Shown here: positions 15,890-24,297 of the stretch, in pieces
Numbering within the stretch: the stretch's first letter is position 1
Layout: each line of letters opens with the position of its first letter
Assembly: GCA_949284155.1 (NCBI GenBank)
Contig: CASDVD010000028.1
Span: forward strand, 1 to 41,940
Origin: an uncultured bacterium
GTDB taxonomy: Bacteria; Cyanobacteriota; Vampirovibrionia; Gastranaerophilales; Gastranaerophilaceae
DNA: 41,940 nucleotides
Reading direction: 5' to 3'
Program-made: the position numbers and the translations under genes
The notes under the pieces: model-generated
Database searches by the model: none
What the model was told of the DNA's origin: nothing
The model's input: only the letters and a program-made list of their open reading frames with translations

Positions 15890-17722
15890 ATGGCTAAAAC
15901 AATTGGTATTGACTTGGGAACTACAAACTCTGTTGTTGCGGTAATGGAAGGCGGAAAACCAACCGTTATTGCTAATGCGGAAGGTTCCAGAACAACTCCG
16001 TCAATAGTTGGCTTTTCCAAAACAGGTGAGAAATTGGTCGGTCAGCTGGCAAAACGTCAGGCAATTCTTAACCCGGATAAAACAATTGCTTCAATTAAAA
16101 GACAGATGGGTTCTGATTATAAAAAAGAAATAAACGGAAAAGAATATACACCGCAAGAAATTTCGGCAATGATATTGAGAAAACTTGCTGATGATGCTTC
16201 TGCGTATCTCGGCGAAAAAGTTACATCAGCTGTAATTACGGTTCCTGCTTATTTTAATGATGCTCAAAGACAAGCAACAAAAGATGCCGGTAAAATCGCA
16301 GGTTTGGATGTACTTCGTATTGTAAACGAGCCTACGGCAGCAGCTCTTGCTTACGGTCTGGAAAAAGATAAACCGGAAAAAGTTTTGGTTTTTGACCTTG
16401 GCGGCGGTACGTTTGATGTGTCTGTTCTTGAAATTGGGGACGGAGTGCATGAAGTTCTTTCAACATCTGGTGATACACACCTCGGTGGTGATGACTTTGA
16501 CCAAAAGATTATCGATTGGATGGCTGAAGAATTCAAAAAACAAGAAGGTATTGACCTTAGAGGTGATAAACAAGCTATGCAGCGTTTAAAAGAAGCTGCT
16601 GAAAAAGCTAAATGTGAACTTTCGTCCGTAGTTGAAACTACAATTAATCTTCCGTTCATTACTGCTGATGCAAATGGCGCAAAACACCTTGACTTGCAAT
16701 TGACAAGAGCAAAATTTGAAGAGCTTTCTTATGATTTGCTTGAAAGATGTAAAAAGCCTGTAGAACAAGCCTTGCAAGATGCAGGTTTAACAAAAGGCGA
16801 TATAAATGAGGTTGTTCTTGTCGGTGGTTCAACCCGTATTCCGGCTGTTCAGGCTCTGGTTAAAGAGTATACAGGAAAAGAACCTAACCAGTCAGTTAAC
16901 CCTGATGAAGTAGTTGCCGTAGGTGCTGCTGTTCAAGCGGGTGTTCTGGCTGGGGAAGTTAAAGATATCGTACTTCTTGATGTAACTCCGTTAACACTCG
17001 GTATTGAAACATTAGGCGGGGTAATGACTCCTTTGGTTCCAAGAAATACAACTATACCGGTTTCAAAATCTCAGGTATTCTCTACTGCTGAGAATAACCA
17101 GACTGCTGTTGATGTTCATGTACTTCAAGGTGAACGCCCGATGGCTAAAGATAATAAATCTCTCGGTATGTTCAGATTGGACGGTATTCCGCCGGCAATG
17201 AGAGGTTTGCCTCAAATTGAAGTTACTTTTGATATTGATGCAAACGGTATTGTTAATGTTTCTGCTAAGGATAAGGCAACTAACAAAGAACAAAAAATAA
17301 CTATCACAAATTCTTCTAACCTTTCAGAAGCTGATATCGACAGAATGGTTAAAGAAGCTGAAGCTAACGCTGAAGCAGATAAAAAGCATAAAGAAGAAGC
17401 TGAAATAAGAAATAATGCAAACAGCTTAATCTCATCCGCTGAAAGAATTGTTAAAGACTTTGAAGGCAAAATTTCGGATGCGGATAAAGCTAAACTGGAA
17501 GAACAAAGAAAAGCTCTTGAAGAAGCTGTAAAAGCTAATAAACCTGCTGATGAACTGAAAAAGCTGTCAGAGGATTTACAGCAAACTATGTACGGAATCT
17601 CTCAAGCTGCTTATAGCCAGGTTCAACAAGAGTCTGCTGATAATTCTTCATCTGAATCCGCTTCTTCTGAAACTTCAAACTCTGATGACGATGTAATAGA
17701 TGCAGAGTATACAAAAGAATAA
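15890..17722 (+). CDS. dnaK: Chaperone protein DnaK (Hsp70)
   Basis: A protein of 610 residues. This is the ATP-driven protein-folding chaperone. The nucleotide-binding domain is intact: [17 protein letters not shown] at the N-terminus, [53 protein letters not shown] and [14 protein letters not shown]. The substrate domain begins after [16 protein letters not shown], and the lid ends in a Ser-rich tail with [12 protein letters not shown], close to the usual DnaK C-terminus. AAAGGAG precedes the ATG. Neither grpE nor dnaJ is adjacent, and no CIRCE-type inverted repeat was seen upstream, so the usual HrcA control is not evident. A strong terminator follows. Confidence 0.97.
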   Translation: MAKTIGIDLGTTNSVVAVMEGGKPTVIANAEGSRTTPSIVGFSKTGEKLVGQLAKRQAILNPDKTIASIKRQMGSDYKKEINGKEYTPQEISAMILRKLADDASAYLGEKVTSAVITVPAYFNDAQRQATKDAGKIAGLDVLRIVNEPTAAALAYGLEKDKPEKVLVFDLGGGTFDVSVLEIGDGVHEVLSTSGDTHLGGDDFDQKIIDWMAEEFKKQEGIDLRGDKQAMQRLKEAAEKAKCELSSVVETTINLPFITADANGAKHLDLQLTRAKFEELSYDLLERCKKPVEQALQDAGLTKGDINEVVLVGGSTRIPAVQALVKEYTGKEPNQSVNPDEVVAVGAAVQAGVLAGEVKDIVLLDVTPLTLGIETLGGVMTPLVPRNTTIPVSKSQVFSTAENNQTAVDVHVLQGERPMAKDNKSLGMFRLDGIPPAMRGLPQIEVTFDIDANGIVNVSAKDKATNKEQKITITNSSNLSEADIDRMVKEAEANAEADKKHKEEAEIRNNANSLISSAERIVKDFEGKISDADKAKLEEQRKALEEAVKANKPADELKKLSEDLQQTMYGISQAAYSQVQQESADNSSSESASSETSNSDDDVIDAEYTKE

Positions 17723-17750
17723 TTGAGTTTCAAGTTCTTATAACCTAACT

Positions 17751-17779
17751 AAAGTCCTGCGAAAGCAGGACTTTTTTTG
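17751..17779 (+). terminator. Intrinsic terminator of dnaK
   Basis: AGTCCTGC (17753-17760) and GCAGGACT (17765-17772) pair around a GAAA tetraloop, followed by seven T. It lies 30 bases after the dnaK stop. Confidence 0.93.
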
Positions 17780-17881
17780 TGCGGTAAATTTTTCTTAACA
17801 GTGCTGCTGATTAATAGCAAAAATTTTCTTTTTTTTCTTTTAAATAAACACTGTTAAAGAGAACGAAAAGAGTGTATTGTA

Positions 17882-18085
17882 GTGCGCACAATTTCAACTG
17901 TAACTGTTTCCGGTAGAGAAAAACCCTATTATTTGACGAGAGAACGTACGACCGAAGAAAAAAAGATAATAGCGGAAGAAAGAAAGCGGGCAAAAATCCT
18001 TACCGCAAGTTGTGTATCCGGTGGTTTACTCGGTACTGTCATATATTTTGGTATAAAGTTGCTTCGCCGCAGACCGACGCTATAA
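17882..18085 (+). CDS. Small single-span membrane protein
   Basis: This gives 67 residues from a GTG start, with a purine-rich GAAAAGAG about nine bases upstream. Residues 1-40 are polar and highly charged (RERTTEEKKIIAEERKRAK), residues about 43-60 are a hydrophobic helix (SCVSGGLLGTVIYFGIKLL), and the end is RRRPTL. The Arg-rich end next to the helix suggests a membrane anchor. No family was recognised. It is behind the dnaK terminator, so it would need its own promoter. Its end overlaps the convergent metallophosphoesterase gene by six bases. Confidence 0.5.
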   Translation: MRTISTVTVSGREKPYYLTRERTTEEKKIIAEERKRAKILTASCVSGGLLGTVIYFGIKLLRRRPTL

Positions 18086-18922
18086 TGAGGGTTTCTTTTC
18101 TACATTGACTTGAAAGTTGCCCGGTTTTAGCAGCGGCAGTTTGTCATATGTAACTTTGATTCTTAAGTAATCATAAGACGGTTCAATCAACGCAGGTGCA
18201 CTAATATGATAAATGTCTTTTGAATCTTCTTTTATTGAAAAATGATGATAATGGCCGGAAACTATCATTAATATGTTGCTATGTTTGTTTATAACCGAAG
18301 CATAATCTAAAGAATTCAGGATATTTCTGCTGTTGTCTTTTACAGGTTCAAAATATGGTACATGCTGTAGTAATATTACCTTTTTATTCTTATATTTAGT
18401 TAAAATTTCATCAAGCCAGGTCAATGTATCTGTTGAAAAATACCCATGATTTCCGGGCATGGCCAAAGATGTACTGTCCAAACCAATAACCACTATATCC
18501 GATGTTGGTTTAAAATAGAAGTTTGTATTATATTTTTTCTGGGTTTTGCTGTGTTGTGAAATGATTTTTGCAAAATCCTCCCGATTTATCCCTGAATATT
18601 TATATGTATCTGTATTGCCGGCAATAATATAATAAGGGCGTTTGATTCTTTTTATTCTTTCCAGAAAAGATGTTAAAATTTCAGGTTTGGATTTTTCAAT
18701 ATTGCTGCCTAAAAATACAACAAAATCCGGTTTTTCTTCGTTCATTCTGTCGATAAAACAGCTTAGGACTTTGGGTGAAACATTTTTTTTTGTATTGTTT
18801 GGCGATATTAGAGAATAATGAAGGTCAGAACCTACGGAAAATGTTAATGTTTTTGCGCTGCAAAATGGTGCACATAACATTACGATAAATAAGATTGCAA
18901 ATTTAATAACAGTTCTGTCCAT
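18080..18922 (-). CDS. Secreted calcineurin-like metallophosphoesterase, partly degenerate
   Basis: A protein of 280 residues with an N-terminal signal peptide (hydrophobic core FAILFIVMLCAPF, then CSAKT; a lipoprotein-type Cys at 21 is possible but not a clean lipobox). The metallophosphoesterase order is visible: SDLHY (D33, H35), VVFLGSNIE where GD is expected, YIIAGNTD where GNHD is expected, LLQHVPY, and SGHYHH. Two of the five motifs have therefore lost a usual residue (bridging Asp to Ser, His to Thr). GGGGAAG just before the ATG is a good ribosome site. Substrate unknown; it may be a weakly active or non-catalytic member. Confidence 0.8.
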   Translation of the reverse strand: MDRTVIKFAILFIVMLCAPFCSAKTLTFSVGSDLHYSLISPNNTKKNVSPKVLSCFIDRMNEEKPDFVVFLGSNIEKSKPEILTSFLERIKRIKRPYYIIAGNTDTYKYSGINREDFAKIISQHSKTQKKYNTNFYFKPTSDIVVIGLDSTSLAMPGNHGYFSTDTLTWLDEILTKYKNKKVILLQHVPYFEPVKDNSRNILNSLDYASVINKHSNILMIVSGHYHHFSIKEDSKDIYHISAPALIEPSYDYLRIKVTYDKLPLLKPGNFQVNVEKKPSL

Positions 18923-19005
18923 CTAACTTCCCCTAATATTTATTTCATACTATAAATTATAAGAGAGATGAACTAAAAAGTGAAACATGTAATTTTTATG
19001 ATGTT

Positions 19006-19719
19006 TTACTTGATTGTCGAATTATGTTTAGTTCCGGCTTCGTAACCGCAGATTAAAAATATAGCGGGAAGCGCTTTACTTATAAAGTTTTTAACAGTTT
19101 CGCCCGTTGCGGTAAGAGCGACAACTGTCATTATATCATCAATATGTATGCCAAAATCTTTTGCCGTAATTTTTCTTTTGTCATCTTCTTTAAAAATGAC
19201 TTTGTTAACTTTAGAAGCAACCCAATTTCCGCCGGTTACACCTGCTCCAACGCCTACAATTGCTGCCGCACCGCCAATAATTCCCTCTTTTAATTTTGAT
19301 AAATTGCGTTTCTTAATTTGGTTCAGCGTAATCCCAACAATCGATATAGGTGTAATTATATTTCCCAAGAACTGATGGATTCCTTCTTTAAGCTTTGCTT
19401 TTCGATTTTCTTTTTTGTCGGCAATAAGTCCGCCTGCAAGTCCGCCGACAGTTGAAGATGTCGCAAGAGCAATAACTTTTAACGGAGATTCAAAATCGAT
19501 TTTAAAAAGATTTTTTATATTTAACTTTCCCGGAAATTGTTTTTTGGAAAGTACTGCTAGAATGCCGAGTGTTGTAACCATACTTCCGCAAAGAGCTGCT
19601 GCTTTAACTTTGTTATCTGTATGATAACTGTTCTCTGCCATCTGTTTTACATCAAGAACTCCGCCTGTGTTTACATATTTATGAGTTTGTGCCGGTTGTT
19701 GTACTAATTTTGTAATCAT
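19006..19719 (-). CDS. Glycine-rich multi-span membrane orphan
   Basis: A protein of 237 residues, not recognised. The first 35 residues are polar. Several hydrophobic segments rich in Gly, Ala and Thr follow: LCGSMVTTLGILAVL, ALATSSTVGGLAGGLIA, GNIITPISIVGITLN, GIIGGAAAIVGVGAGVTGG and IMTVVALTATGETV, separated by short Lys-rich loops. The pattern suggests four or five membrane helices or hairpins. There is no signal peptide. CCCAGG precedes the ATG by nine bases. It resembles in style, not in alignable sequence, the orphans at 10489-11694 and 26576-27295. The 135-base AT-rich gap upstream probably holds its promoter. Confidence 0.7.
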   Translation of the reverse strand: MITKLVQQPAQTHKYVNTGGVLDVKQMAENSYHTDNKVKAAALCGSMVTTLGILAVLSKKQFPGKLNIKNLFKIDFESPLKVIALATSSTVGGLAGGLIADKKENRKAKLKEGIHQFLGNIITPISIVGITLNQIKKRNLSKLKEGIIGGAAAIVGVGAGVTGGNWVASKVNKVIFKEDDKRKITAKDFGIHIDDIMTVVALTATGETVKNFISKALPAIFLICGYEAGTKHNSTIK

Positions 19720-19854
19720 TAATTTTTACCTGGGATATGTTTGAATTAAATATCTGAAAATTTTTCTTTGCTGATTTTTTTTAGCTTTGTAAAATAAATT
19801 AACAGAAAGTGACGGTCTTTAATATACCCATTATATTATAAAAATTATAATAAG

Positions 19855-20640
19855 TTATAATGAGGAATTTTCTTTATAAACTAATTCTTTAGCTTTTTTC
19901 CATAATAAGTCATATTCTTCAAATGAATATTTATTTAAATCTTTTTGCGCAATTTCTTCCATTTTTCTGAATCTTTTCATGAATTTTTTATTTGCCTTTA
20001 AAAGTGCTTGTTCTGCGTCTATTTTATTCCATCTTGCAAGATTTACTATAGCAAATAATAAATCTCCCAGTTCTTCTTCTGCATTTTCTTTATCTTGTTG
20101 TTTTACTGCTTCTTGAAATTCAATCATTTCGGATTTAACACAGTCAATTAACATTTCTTCATTCGGCCATTCAAAGCCGACAGAAACAGCTTTTTTGCTG
20201 ATTTTTTGAGCGCTCATTAATGCTGACTGGGATTTTGAAATCCCGTCCATTAGGGATTTTCTATGCTTTTTTTCCTGTTGTTTGATAAGTTCCCAGTTGT
20301 GTATTATGTCTTCTGTTGAATTTATATTAACATCACCGAATACATGCGGATGTCTTCTGATGAGTTTGTCAGCTATGCCTTTGGCTACTTCCTCTATATC
20401 GAATTCTCCAGCTTCTTTAGCAATCTGAGAATGAAGAACTATTTGCAAAAGGACATCTCCCAGTTCCTCTTTAAGATGAACCGCATCGTTATCGTCAATT
20501 GCGTCGACTGCTTCATATGCTTCTTCCAGCATGTTTTTACGCAATGTTTGGTGTGTTTGTTCTCTGTCCCAGGCACAGCCGTTTTCTGAACGTAATGTTT
20601 TTATTATATCTATTAATCTTTCAATTTCAGGATAATTCAT
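19855..20640 (-). CDS. mazG: Nucleoside triphosphate pyrophosphohydrolase MazG
   Basis: A protein of 261 residues, matching the two-domain E. coli form (263). It hydrolyses non-canonical or excess NTPs to NMP and pyrophosphate. The first MazG repeat shows WDREQTHQTLRKNMLEEAYE and LKEELGDVLLQIVLHSQIA, and the second shows GFEWPNEEMLIDCVKSEMIE and EEELGDLLFAIVNLARW. The acidic E-x2-E...E-x2-D metal ligands are present in both. It begins 16 bases after the stop of the LCP gene, so the two are likely co-transcribed. Confidence 0.94.
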   Translation of the reverse strand: MNYPEIERLIDIIKTLRSENGCAWDREQTHQTLRKNMLEEAYEAVDAIDDNDAVHLKEELGDVLLQIVLHSQIAKEAGEFDIEEVAKGIADKLIRRHPHVFGDVNINSTEDIIHNWELIKQQEKKHRKSLMDGISKSQSALMSAQKISKKAVSVGFEWPNEEMLIDCVKSEMIEFQEAVKQQDKENAEEELGDLLFAIVNLARWNKIDAEQALLKANKKFMKRFRKMEEIAQKDLNKYSFEEYDLLWKKAKELVYKENSSL

Positions 20641-20655
20641 TTTCTCATTTACCGC

Positions 20656-21957
20656 TTAAGAGCCTGAAACAATAATTGTAAAATCACTGTGTACACAATA
20701 CATTCGTATTGGGTCATATACAAATTGGGATGATTTTAATTCAGGGATACGTTTTTTTAGCAAGGTAATAAACTCGCTTGTGACTGCTGCGTTGTGCCCG
20801 ATAACCTGTGAATGAGGGAGATGTGCTCTTCCGATACAGTTTACTTCATATCCGTTGGCTTTCAGAGCTTCTTTGATTCTCATTGCTTCATCTTCTTTAT
20901 CAAAAGAATACATAATTCCTGCAATTAACTTTTTGTCGGAAACATCCGGTTTGTCTCTGTATACCAGTCTGTCAATGACCTCCTGTGTTTTTTCAGGATC
21001 CAGAATCCAGTAGCTGATATAGCCTTTTTTTGACGGAGCTCCGGGTAATGTTGCAAATTGAACATCATCGAGCCGGATATTTCTCATTGCTGCGGCAAGG
21101 TGTGACATTTCATATAATGTCATATCTGTCTTTACATATGTAGACGCAAGGTTCAGAACTTCAGGAATTTGAGGAATAACTGAAGGAGACTGAAGTTTTT
21201 CCAATAGTGCCTTTAAAAACCATTGTTGTCTGGAGGTTCTTCCGATATCTCCCAGTCCGTCTTTTCTGTATCGCAAATAACCTTCTACCTGATCACCGTT
21301 TAAAACCCGTAAACCTTTTTGAAGGTTTATGTGCAGTCCTCCTGCATTGTCATTGTAGTACATATTTTTTTCAATATATACAGGTACGCCGCCTATTGCG
21401 TCAACAAGTTTTTTTACGCCTTCATTATTGATTACAACATATCTGTTGATTTTAATTCCCAGTGTTTCTTCTATTGTTTTTTTTGTTAAATCAATTCCTC
21501 CGAGTGCATGTGCCGCATTTATCTTTTGAACACCATATTCTCCGGCTAAATATACTTTACTGTCTCTGGGTATTGAAATGGCATTAACAGAATGTGAACG
21601 GGGGTCAATATTTAATAGTACTATTGTATCCGAACGTGTTCCTTTAAATTTATCAGCATTTTGACCGTTTGAATCGACTCCTAATATCAAAATGTTTTGT
21701 TTTTGTTGAAAAATAGGAACATTAAATCCTTTTTTGACTTTTGGGTCTAAGGTTTTCAAAGGTGTCAGAAAGCTGATTTTGCTTAAGTCTATATATTCTC
21801 CGGCTGCAGCCAGATAGCCGAAAGCGGCGATAACGGCTATTAAAACAGTTAAGAATAATCCCGCAAAAAGCTTTTTAAAATTTGTTTTGGTTGCGGATTC
21901 CTCCGTATAATTTAAGAATTCATTGTATTGTTCGTTTTTATCTCTTAATTCATTCAT
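20656..21957 (-). CDS. LytR-CpsA-Psr (LCP) family phosphotransferase
   Basis: A protein of 433 residues. A cytoplasmic N-terminus is followed by one membrane helix (about residues 33-52, LFAGLFLTVLIAVIAAFGYLA). The LCP catalytic domain is then outside: ILGVDSNGQ, KGTRSDTIVLLNIDP, AISIPRDSKVYL and KINAAHALGG, then LRYRKDGLGDIGRTSRQQWF with the conserved Arg and Asp residues. The C-terminal about 100 residues (IAGIMYSFDKEDEAMRIKEALKANG) form a LytR_C domain. LCP enzymes transfer lipid-linked polymers to the cell wall. In Cyanobacteria-related Gram-negatives the acceptor is peptidoglycan-bound polysaccharide or unknown. AAAGGGG precedes the ATG. It probably leads an operon with mazG. Confidence 0.92.
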   Translation of the reverse strand: MNELRDKNEQYNEFLNYTEESATKTNFKKLFAGLFLTVLIAVIAAFGYLAAAGEYIDLSKISFLTPLKTLDPKVKKGFNVPIFQQKQNILILGVDSNGQNADKFKGTRSDTIVLLNIDPRSHSVNAISIPRDSKVYLAGEYGVQKINAAHALGGIDLTKKTIEETLGIKINRYVVINNEGVKKLVDAIGGVPVYIEKNMYYNDNAGGLHINLQKGLRVLNGDQVEGYLRYRKDGLGDIGRTSRQQWFLKALLEKLQSPSVIPQIPEVLNLASTYVKTDMTLYEMSHLAAAMRNIRLDDVQFATLPGAPSKKGYISYWILDPEKTQEVIDRLVYRDKPDVSDKKLIAGIMYSFDKEDEAMRIKEALKANGYEVNCIGRAHLPHSQVIGHNAAVTSEFITLLKKRIPELKSSQFVYDPIRMYCVHSDFTIIVSGS

Positions 21958-22159
21958 TATTAATGCCCCTTTAACGTAGTGTCGTAAAGTTTTGCGCTAA
22001 ATTTTACGCATCATAATCAAGTCGGGTTTCCTCTACATATTTAATATTTTACTTCAAAAAAAAATTTAAAGAAAAAGCTTTTGGTACAAAAATATTATGT
22101 AAATATTTGTAACTAAATATATAAATTATGAATACTCTATATATAAATTGTTTTTATTA

Positions 22160-22172
22160 ATATGTGGTTAAT
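22160..22172 (+). repeat. 13-bp repeat, left copy, upstream of the 565-residue orphan
   Basis: ATATGTGGTTAAT here has its exact reverse complement at 23916-23928, just past the gene's stop. A shorter direct copy (TAATATGTGGT, 11 bp, matching 22158-22168) occurs at 24085-24095. This copy sits 17 bases before the ATG at 22190. Confidence 0.5.
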
Positions 22173-22189
22173 TAAAAACAGGAGACGTC

Positions 22190-23887
22190 ATGGTTGACGG
22201 CGTAAATTATTCACTCGCTAATTCTGAGACATATCAGTACCACTATGAGCAATATCTGAAAATGAAAAAAGCTTATGGGCCTGATTTGACGTTTCAGGCA
22301 TATTTGAGCCTTCAATGTTCGGGTTCGGATTATGCAATGCAGCGTATGGAAAATTACGTAGAGTCCGGAAATCCCAACAGAGGTGACGGAATAGACGGAA
22401 ATACCCTGAGCAATAACAGGACTGTTTATAGTTCCACAAACAAAAACGGACAAATGTATCAAACCGAAGACATGGAAGGATTCTACGAAATAGACTGGGA
22501 TACCGGTAATATGAATTATACTACCGACAAAAACGCAGCAGCGGGAATGCTCGGTCTTGATACTTCCAGTGTCGATTTTGATACTATAGTTTTTGGCGCC
22601 GGTACAGCACAAGTTACCGATTTCGTTTTCAGCGGTCTTGATGATGGTCAACAAAGAGAAGAGTATGACCTGAAAGGTATGTACAAAAATATTGAATATG
22701 CTGTTCAGGAATTTGACCCTTGTTATATACTCAATTCTTCTTTACAGAATATGTCAGATCCTGAATATCAGAAAGCTTTGAACAACTGGGAATATCTGCA
22801 AGCTACAATTACTCAATGGATGAGTGAAGCTGATATGGAAAAACTTGCTGAATTGGATCCTTCATCTAATGAATATAAACAAGCTTTAATAGACATAATT
22901 CTTGATAAACTTGATCAGACTAATTCTTTCACCGACCACGAACATGTTCAAAGTACTGCAGGTATTGATGAATCTGGAAATGGTGAACAAATCATTGGGC
23001 CCGGCGATACAGGCTCCGCTGAAACTGACGAAGAGTTTGACTATGACAAGACTCAAGCTATCAAAGATGCAGGTATTTATCATGAATATCTGACCGGCTA
23101 CAACTGGAGCGGTGAATGGTATGAAAAAGACCATCACACTGCAGGTGAAAGAGCAAATATGGACGCTCTGGAATATATGGAGCCGATTATAAATAACCTT
23201 ATAAATGCACTGAAATCACAGGCCGGTTCTTCTTGGAACAGTGAAATGGCTGACTGTGCAGAAAAAGCCAAAGATGAATTGCTTCAAGGATTCTTTATCA
23301 CAAAAAATGAAGATATTTGTGATGACGGAAGAATTAAACAAAGCGGTGTTTGGGCGACTACTGACTGTAAACGAAGCGGCGGCAGCGACAAACGTGCTGT
23401 TGTTAATATAAAAAATCTTGCTGATGCCTTCTTTAAAAAATTCGATGCCCTTTGCGAAAATGGCGGTAAAACTCAAGAAGAAGTTAAAGAAGAGCAACAA
23501 GAAAATGACAGGCTCCGTAATGATTTGCAAACTTTTTATAACTTTAATATAAAAAGCTCATCTCTGGGTGTAACCGGAGTAAAAAGTGAATATACAATTC
23601 CAATGATAAGCGGAAATTATAAACAAGAGGCTCAAAATAAAGTTCTTACGCCTTACGCAAATAAAATAGTAAGTGCTGTTAAAGGGAAATGTCCAAATTT
23701 AACAACAGCGCAAATTCAAGGTATTGTTGACCGAGCAATGAGCGCCACATTAAATGATGACAGCTGGGTAACTGCTGTCGGAAATATTTCTAACGGCGGT
23801 ACATATCATATAGACACTGACAAGCTTTTGGATTCTTTTGCAGAAAATATAAGAGCACAGATTGTCAATGCGGGATATGAGCCTTAA
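22190..23887 (+). CDS. Large acidic orphan protein (565 residues)
   Basis: Not recognised. It has no signal peptide and no membrane helix. The N-terminal 90 residues have many Tyr and look helical (NYSLANSETYQYHYEQYLKM). A region to about 140 is polar and Asn/Asp/Gly-rich (ESGNPNRGDGIDGN). A helical middle is interrupted by an acidic linker near 255-290. Two or more Cys are spread through residues 345-425, then a charged coiled-coil-like stretch comes near 430-450 (GGKTQEEVKEEQQENDRL) and a mixed C-terminal domain of about 100 residues. ACAGGAG precedes the ATG and a terminator follows, so it is a monocistronic, apparently well-expressed gene. The long AT-rich divergent spacer upstream (21958-22189) suggests regulated expression. 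Roles such as secreted effector or surface protein are guesses. Confidence 0.75.
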   Translation: MVDGVNYSLANSETYQYHYEQYLKMKKAYGPDLTFQAYLSLQCSGSDYAMQRMENYVESGNPNRGDGIDGNTLSNNRTVYSSTNKNGQMYQTEDMEGFYEIDWDTGNMNYTTDKNAAAGMLGLDTSSVDFDTIVFGAGTAQVTDFVFSGLDDGQQREEYDLKGMYKNIEYAVQEFDPCYILNSSLQNMSDPEYQKALNNWEYLQATITQWMSEADMEKLAELDPSSNEYKQALIDIILDKLDQTNSFTDHEHVQSTAGIDESGNGEQIIGPGDTGSAETDEEFDYDKTQAIKDAGIYHEYLTGYNWSGEWYEKDHHTAGERANMDALEYMEPIINNLINALKSQAGSSWNSEMADCAEKAKDELLQGFFITKNEDICDDGRIKQSGVWATTDCKRSGGSDKRAVVNIKNLADAFFKKFDALCENGGKTQEEVKEEQQENDRLRNDLQTFYNFNIKSSSLGVTGVKSEYTIPMISGNYKQEAQNKVLTPYANKIVSAVKGKCPNLTTAQIQGIVDRAMSATLNDDSWVTAVGNISNGGTYHIDTDKLLDSFAENIRAQIVNAGYEP

Positions 23888-23915
23888 TAAAAAAGATGTA
23901 TTAACCTATAAATGT

Positions 23916-23928
23916 ATTAACCACATAT
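23916..23928 (-). repeat. 13-bp repeat, right inverted copy
   Basis: ATTAACCACATAT is the exact reverse complement of 22160-22172. It overlaps the upstream side of the terminator hairpin at 23931-23958. Confidence 0.5.
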
Positions 23929-23930
23929 GC

Positions 23931-23958
23931 GGAGATTTGAAAAAAATCTCCTTTTTTT
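23931..23958 (+). terminator. Intrinsic terminator of the 565-residue orphan gene
   Basis: GGAGATTT (23931-23938) pairs with AAATCTCC (23944-23951), followed by a T run. It begins 43 bases after the stop codon. Confidence 0.85.
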
Positions 23959-24102
23959 TATTTTTTTAATTGTAAAGTTATGTTAAAAATATGATTCAAA
24001 TATGTTTAAAAAATTCACAAAAGGGGAATAGTACAAGTAGAGGAACAAAAAAAGATTTAAATTTCTCTCTCTCTAATTCCTCTCTAATATGTGGTAAAGT
24101 TT

Positions 24103-24127
24103 AACCGGCGTGAGTCGGTTTTTTTTT
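24103..24127 (+). terminator. Orphan plus-strand terminator
   Basis: AACCGGC and GTCGGTT form a 7-bp stem (one G-T pair) with a GTGA loop, directly followed by seven or more T. No annotated plus-strand gene ends between the previous terminator and this one. Confidence 0.7.
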
Positions 24128-24147
24128 GCATAAAAATTGTTATTCAA

Positions 24148-24174
24148 ATAAAAAAAAGGCCTTAAATAAGGCCT
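24148..24174 (-). terminator. Minus-strand terminator downstream of the signalling cluster
   Basis: AGGCCTTA (24157-24164) and TAAGGCCT (24167-24174) are a near-perfect palindrome. On the minus strand it is followed by a run of T (complement of 24148-24157). Confidence 0.75.
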
Positions 24175-24229
24175 GAATGTTTTAAATAAGAAGAGAGAGC
24201 TTTCATATTTATATAAAGTATTTTTTTTA

Positions 24230-24256
24230 TTGAAAATTGCCCTCATTAGAGGGCAG
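24230..24256 (-). terminator. First minus-strand hairpin after the MalK-type gene
   Basis: TGCCCTC (24238-24244) and GAGGGCA (24249-24255) form a 7-bp stem with an ATTA loop. The T tract on the minus side is short and interrupted, so termination may be completed by the hairpin at 24148-24174. Confidence 0.55.
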
Positions 24257-24297
24257 CTTAACAAATTGAAATATTAGTTTTATATAAAGATAAAAGC

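Larger units (their letters stand above)
23959..24297. other. Gene-free region with stacked hairpins between convergent genes
   Basis: No credible coding frame was found: the only minus-strand frame (24073-24264) crosses three terminator-like hairpins and has no family resemblance. The region carries a plus-strand terminator-like hairpin at 24103-24127 and two minus-strand ones at 24148-24174 and 24230-24256. The stretch 24000-24100 has a pyrimidine-rich tract (CTCTCTCTCT) and may be a small RNA ending at 24127. A promoter for it is not clear. Confidence 0.45.

Noticed and set aside
20231-20260. Short inverted repeat AAATCCC/GGGATTT inside mazG
   Set aside because: Only seven base pairs and no adjacent T run, so likely chance.
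21310-21329. Inverted repeat TAAACCTT/AAGGTTTA inside the LCP gene
   Set aside because: Eight AT-rich pairs within coding sequence without a T run; probably chance.
24073-24264. Minus-strand frame of 63 residues in the gene-free region
   Set aside because: It crosses the hairpins at 24103-24127, 24148-24174 and 24230-24256, has an aromatic and Lys-rich random-looking composition and no ribosome site.
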